This document shows, in pieces, positions 10,350-13,268 of a stretch of 13,268 bases of DNA. A program made the translations under genes and the position numbers. This DNA comes from JACQID01 sp035289125 (GTDB taxonomy: Archaea > Aenigmatarchaeota > Aenigmatarchaeia > GW2011-AR5), in NCBI GenBank assembly GCA_035289125.1, contig DATDXW010000038.1, positions 1-13,268 of the forward strand, in the 5' to 3' direction. The notes beneath the pieces were generated by a model that saw only the letters and a list, made by a program, of their open reading frames with translations, did not search any database and was not told the origin of the DNA. Each line of letters begins with the position of its first letter. Within the stretch, counting starts at the first letter, position 1.

Positions 10350-13268
10350 GCGTACACCTCGCTTCTTGGCGGGCATTTTACCGGACCGTTGTCATTCACG
10401 CAACTATTTGCTCCACCGTAGTTACAATGTGTGTAATCTTTGTAGCCGTATGTCCAAACCCATTTGGCGTCAACGCCTCCTCCCACGTTGCCAACTGTGT
10501 CCGCTATATGCCATAAGTCATCCAGAGGGAATTTGACGAGGTTATACATATGTATGTTTAGCAATACACTATACACCTCATCACTCTTATACCCCACGTA
10601 TCTGAGCATCGTCGTTACTGCGGCAGAGTAATCCGCGCAAGTCCCTGTATGGAGAATATTTATGCTCGCATGGGCAGGCAATACGGAAAGTATGCAGCTA
10701 TTTTTGGTCATGTCCTCGTCACTCGCCCACCCCCACGGAGAGCCAACTATGCCCCTGCTTTCCAGTTGCTGGGCGTAGCCATTGAAGCCGCCTTTCGGCC
10801 CGCAATATCCCGTTCCGGTCAGACCTGAATGCACTTCAGGCCAAAAATAATCTTTCATGAAGGTGGCGGCCGACCCGAATCCGTCAATGATATAATAACC
10901 GGCAAAGCGCTTGAACGTATCTACGCTTCGCACCGTATCTGCCCCGGACTTCTTATAATCTTCCTTGCAGAGCGAGTGGCATGAGCGGCCGCCCCCGTTA
11001 CTGCATTTCGTAGAAAAGCACGTCGCCACGCTCTTTGCGATTTGCAACAAGTCATGGTTTTTGACTTCAAAAACGTTGCAGACGTAAGTTGTTTCAGTTG
11101 GTACCCCGCTAAACATGACAAGTTTGGCATCAGCTTTGCTGCCCCCATATGGCCATCCAGCAGTGCAATCGCTGTCCGTGGGGTATCCCACGAGAGTCAT
11201 GGGGTCAACGCAGTCGCCGCTATCTGTGACTACCTGCCCGTCCGGGCATGCAGAATACTTGAATATGTCATACGCCGGTATTTTGAAGGATATAACGTAG
11301 TCATCTGTGTTTGCAACGCCGGTGTTTGTGCCAACGCATTTGACATAATAATTATACTGGTTTCCCGGTTGCAAATCGCGAATAATGAAAGTATGTATCA
11401 TTGCTGGTTTATTCTCGTCTAAACTCGCAGGCTTAAATCTGTGCGATAGCGACATTTGATTATAGCTCTTGCCAGGCACAGTGTCGTATCTACAACCGGA
11501 AGGCTCGCTCGTTTCCAGGCTAAGTGAGACGGTATCCGTCAACGCAGAAAGAGAGCCTTTGGGGCCGCCTTTGTTTCTCACTGGCGGAGGCACGTTAGTT
11601 GCAGGGGTAGTGGCGCACGTTATCGGCGCGGACCAACTATGGGATCCGCATCTAATATTGTTCACTGCCCGCGGCTTCCCACGCATTTTATAGTCCGTCC
11701 CACCGGTCAGTTCGGTGTATCGCCACTCATATAACGACTCGCCGACGAACATACCGAACTGTTTATTGATGCAGGCATCACTCCCGAAGGATTCCGTAGA
11801 AGGGCAGAATTCAGTAATGTAATCGGTGCTGCCTTTAATTATATCCCAGCTCATTTTGAGCGAGGAAGGCTGTGCATCGCTGCAGGACGGCGCAGGAGGA
11901 GACGGGCACGACGGTAAAATGGAAACTTTTGCCACTATGCTGTCGCCTCGATTGCCTATGGAATCCCACGCCGATGCGTAGTAGCTCACAGTTCCCGCAG
12001 GATACGTACTTGCCGGCAATGTGCATAGGGTTGATTTGCACGTGAAGCTTTTGTCATAAATACCGTCATTATTCTCATCCAAATAATTGGTAATCTTGTC
12101 CACTCCTGATTCATCCGAAGCATACGCCAGAAACGTTATTTTATCCGTGTCAAGCAGCTTATTCATGTCACGCAGCTCGGGACGATCTACAGCAATTATT
12201 TTTACATATACGTCCGGCGGTTTCATTTCTTTTACGAGCAGAATCGTTATCGTGTTGCTTTCCATTTTCACAGTTGAAGAGGAAGGCATGACGCATCCGG
12301 GATTTGAGATGCACTGCCCGGCGTCCTTGCCGGCAGGATATGTGCACGTTTCAATCGGAGCACAAGTGGTTGCGCCTGCTAAAGTATAGCATGCGCCGCC
12401 GCATGAGGAGCCGGTAACCCTAAACTCATAAACGCCAAATTCCTTGGCGCATTCATTGGCACCGGCAATCACGCGTATGGAGCTCTTGCCGGCTTTCCAC
12501 TCCTCCGAGTTACCTATCATCACGGTCTTGCACGTATTCCAATCAACGTCGCCCTGCTTCCTGGACTGGATGTTTAGCCGGTAATCAGAAGTTTTCGGAT
12601 ACGTCCCGTCCGTAAACGTGAAATCAAACGACAGCGTGTCGCTAAGCGTGCCTTTGTATACCGAGCCGTCATCAGCGAACTCGCATTTTCCCGAATCGCA
12701 AATGTAACCCGTCAAGGCAAGACATGGTTGCTGCGTTTGGCAAGTTAGAGAGGATTTGACGGCAGTTACGCCTGCAAGGCTCGCGTCAATAAAGGGAATA
12801 GTGGTGGTCGTGCTCGTTACGGCGGGTTTCGTTGTTGTGGTAGTTCCGATTACGGGCGCAGCGATCGTAGTCGTTGCGCCGCTCGGAATCGTCGTAGTCG
12901 TCGCGACCGATGCGGACGGCGCGGTCGTCGTAGTCGTAGAAACGCACGCCCCGCTTACGCAACTCTGGCCAGAGGAGCACATCGTCACGTAATTCGTCTG
13001 GCACGAACCTGTCAGGGCGTACACGCTTCCCCCGTTGCAATACGTGTAAGGCGTGCATGACGGCGCGGTTGTTGTCGTAACAGTCGCAGGAATTGTTGTC
13101 GTTGCCGCCGGGGAAGCAACCGTAGTAGTCGTGACAGGCACGCCACTTGGCGCCGTCGTGGTAGTAGTAGAAATTATCACAGAGGGCAGAGTAGTGGTTG
13201 TAGGCGCGGGCAATGCCTGCGTAGTCGTCGTAGTGGCAGCGATGCACGAGCCTGTCGCGGCATCGCAC
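10343..13268 (-). CDS. Large surface protein with Thr-rich stalks, Cys modules, Ig/FN3-like domains and C-terminal transglutaminase-like domain, 5' part missing
   Basis: The frame is open to the right edge (no stop up to 13268), so at least 974 residues are encoded and the N-terminus is outside. In order: Thr-rich linkers broken by a Cys module (12944-13057), a Cys-rich region, an Ig-like domain with SDESGVDKI (about 11918-12226), two FN3-like domains (about 11273-11917), and a C-terminal region rich in Cys. Near the end GTCADYSAAVTTMLRYVGY, then HMYN, then WHIADTVG match the transglutaminase-like core. Candidate triad codons are Cys 10637-10639, His 10550-10552 and Asp 10499-10501. It ends at Cys without a visible C-terminal TM or sorting signal. 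A crosslinking or protease role at the cell surface is inferred, as is attachment through the coupled downstream protein. Confidence 0.85.
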   Translation of the reverse strand, partial: CDAATGSCIAATTTTTQALPAPTTTTLPSVIISTTTTTAPSGVPVTTTTVASPAATTTIPATVTTTTAPSCTPYTYCNGGSVYALTGSCQTNYVTMCSSGQSCVSGACVSTTTTTAPSASVATTTTIPSGATTTIAAPVIGTTTTTKPAVTSTTTTIPFIDASLAGVTAVKSSLTCQTQQPCLALTGYICDSGKCEFADDGSVYKGTLSDTLSFDFTFTDGTYPKTSDYRLNIQSRKQGDVDWNTCKTVMIGNSEEWKAGKSSIRVIAGANECAKEFGVYEFRVTGSSCGGACYTLAGATTCAPIETCTYPAGKDAGQCISNPGCVMPSSSTVKMESNTITILLVKEMKPPDVYVKIIAVDRPELRDMNKLLDTDKITFLAYASDESGVDKITNYLDENNDGIYDKSFTCKSTLCTLPASTYPAGTVSYYASAWDSIGNRGDSIVAKVSILPSCPSPPAPSCSDAQPSSLKMSWDIIKGSTDYITEFCPSTESFGSDACINKQFGMFVGESLYEWRYTELTGGTDYKMRGKPRAVNNIRCGSHSWSAPITCATTPATNVPPPVRNKGGPKGSLSALTDTVSLSLETSEPSGCRYDTVPGKSYNQMSLSHRFKPASLDENKPAMIHTFIIRDLQPGNQYNYYVKCVGTNTGVANTDDYVISFKIPAYDIFKYSACPDGQVVTDSGDCVDPMTLVGYPTDSDCTAGWPYGGSKADAKLVMFSGVPTETTYVCNVFEVKNHDLLQIAKSVATCFSTKCSNGGGRSCHSLCKEDYKKSGADTVRSVDTFKRFAGYYIIDGFGSAATFMKDYFWPEVHSGLTGTGYCGPKGGFNGYAQQLESRGIVGSPWGWASDEDMTKNSCILSVLPAHASINILHTGTCADYSAAVTTMLRYVGYKSDEVYSVLLNIHMYNLVKFPLDDLWHIADTVGNVGGGVDAKWVWTYGYKDYTHCNYGGANSCVNDNGPVKCPPRSEVYAC
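10355..10360 (-). promoter_or_regulatory. Ribosome binding site of the 227-residue surface protein
   Basis: GAGGTG on the minus strand, five bases before the ATG at 10349, lies inside the last codons of the large surface protein gene. It decides the start in favour of 10349 and suggests reinitiation by ribosomes finishing the upstream gene. Confidence 0.75.
12794..13268 (-). repeat. Thr-rich low-complexity stalk repeats (TTTTTAPS type)
   Basis: Two Thr/Ala/Pro/Ser stretches (about 13058-13268 and 12794-12943) are built of runs of four or five Thr followed by APS, IPS, LPS or similar. Between them is one Cys module. On the plus strand this appears as GTAGTCGT-like strings. Such segments are usually O-glycosylated, extended stalks. 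Thr codons vary among ACG, ACT and ACC, so the DNA repeat is imperfect. The partial Cys motif at the window edge (CDAATGSC) suggests a further module beyond it. Confidence 0.85.

Noticed and set aside
12786..13268. Open frame on the minus strand rich in Tyr and Asp (repeated YDDYD-like strings)
   Set aside because: It is a frame-shifted reading of the Thr-rich stalk repeats of the large surface protein; the composition arises from ACGACGACT-type codons and it matches no protein type.
12794..13268. Repeated GTAGTCGT strings as a possible CRISPR or satellite array
   Set aside because: Repeats are short, imperfect, without regular spacers, and are explained by Thr codons in an open frame.

Overview
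The window is archaeal chromosomal DNA. The evidence is an archaeal 20S proteasome beta subunit, the KH/beta-CASP nuclease FttA (aCPSF1), ribosomal protein eL43 (L37Ae), RNA polymerase subunit P, prefoldin beta, an archaeal UPF0147 protein, archaeal SepF, a class I (archaeal) CCA-adding enzyme and Hef-type helicase and XPF-type nuclease genes. Several genes have TATA-like elements about 25 bases before the start codon (leaderless style), while others carry Shine-Dalgarno (SD) sites. The closely packed genes and the very Thr-rich, Cys-rich surface protein resemble small-genome DPANN-type euryarchaeal relatives. That placement is an inference; the window has no rRNA to settle it.

Layout. Positions 1-625 hold the 3' end of prolyl-tRNA synthetase (+). 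Facing it is a regulator with a LuxR-type HTH (657-1226, -), then a small Cys-rich unknown (1367-1609, +). Positions 1675-5483 form a compact + strand information-processing run: psmB, fttA, eL43, rpoP, pfdB, a UPF0147 gene, then sepF behind its own TATA-like element. A 146-base gap with an inverted repeat and a hairpin separates this from cca (5630-6976, -). Cca diverges from a helicase/nuclease pair (7029-9195, +) that corresponds to the two halves of the euryarchaeal repair protein Hef, here split into two genes one base apart. A two-TM protein (9158-9502, +) and a 55-residue one-TM protein (9447-9614, -) overlap tail to tail.

The last 3.6 kb (-) is a surface module. A very large exported-type protein runs off the right edge: Thr-rich stalks, Cys modules, Ig/FN3-like domains and a C-terminal transglutaminase-like domain with a visible Cys-His-Asp triad. 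It overlaps by 7 bases the gene for a signal-peptide protein with one C-terminal TM segment. They look like a co-translated cell-surface pair and are the most novel element here.

The psmB-pfdB run joins protein turnover, 3'-end formation/termination, transcription, translation and chaperone genes. Its distal part (eL43-rpoP-pfdB) is the same set found at the end of the archaeal exosome superoperon, but here psmB-fttA sits in front of it.
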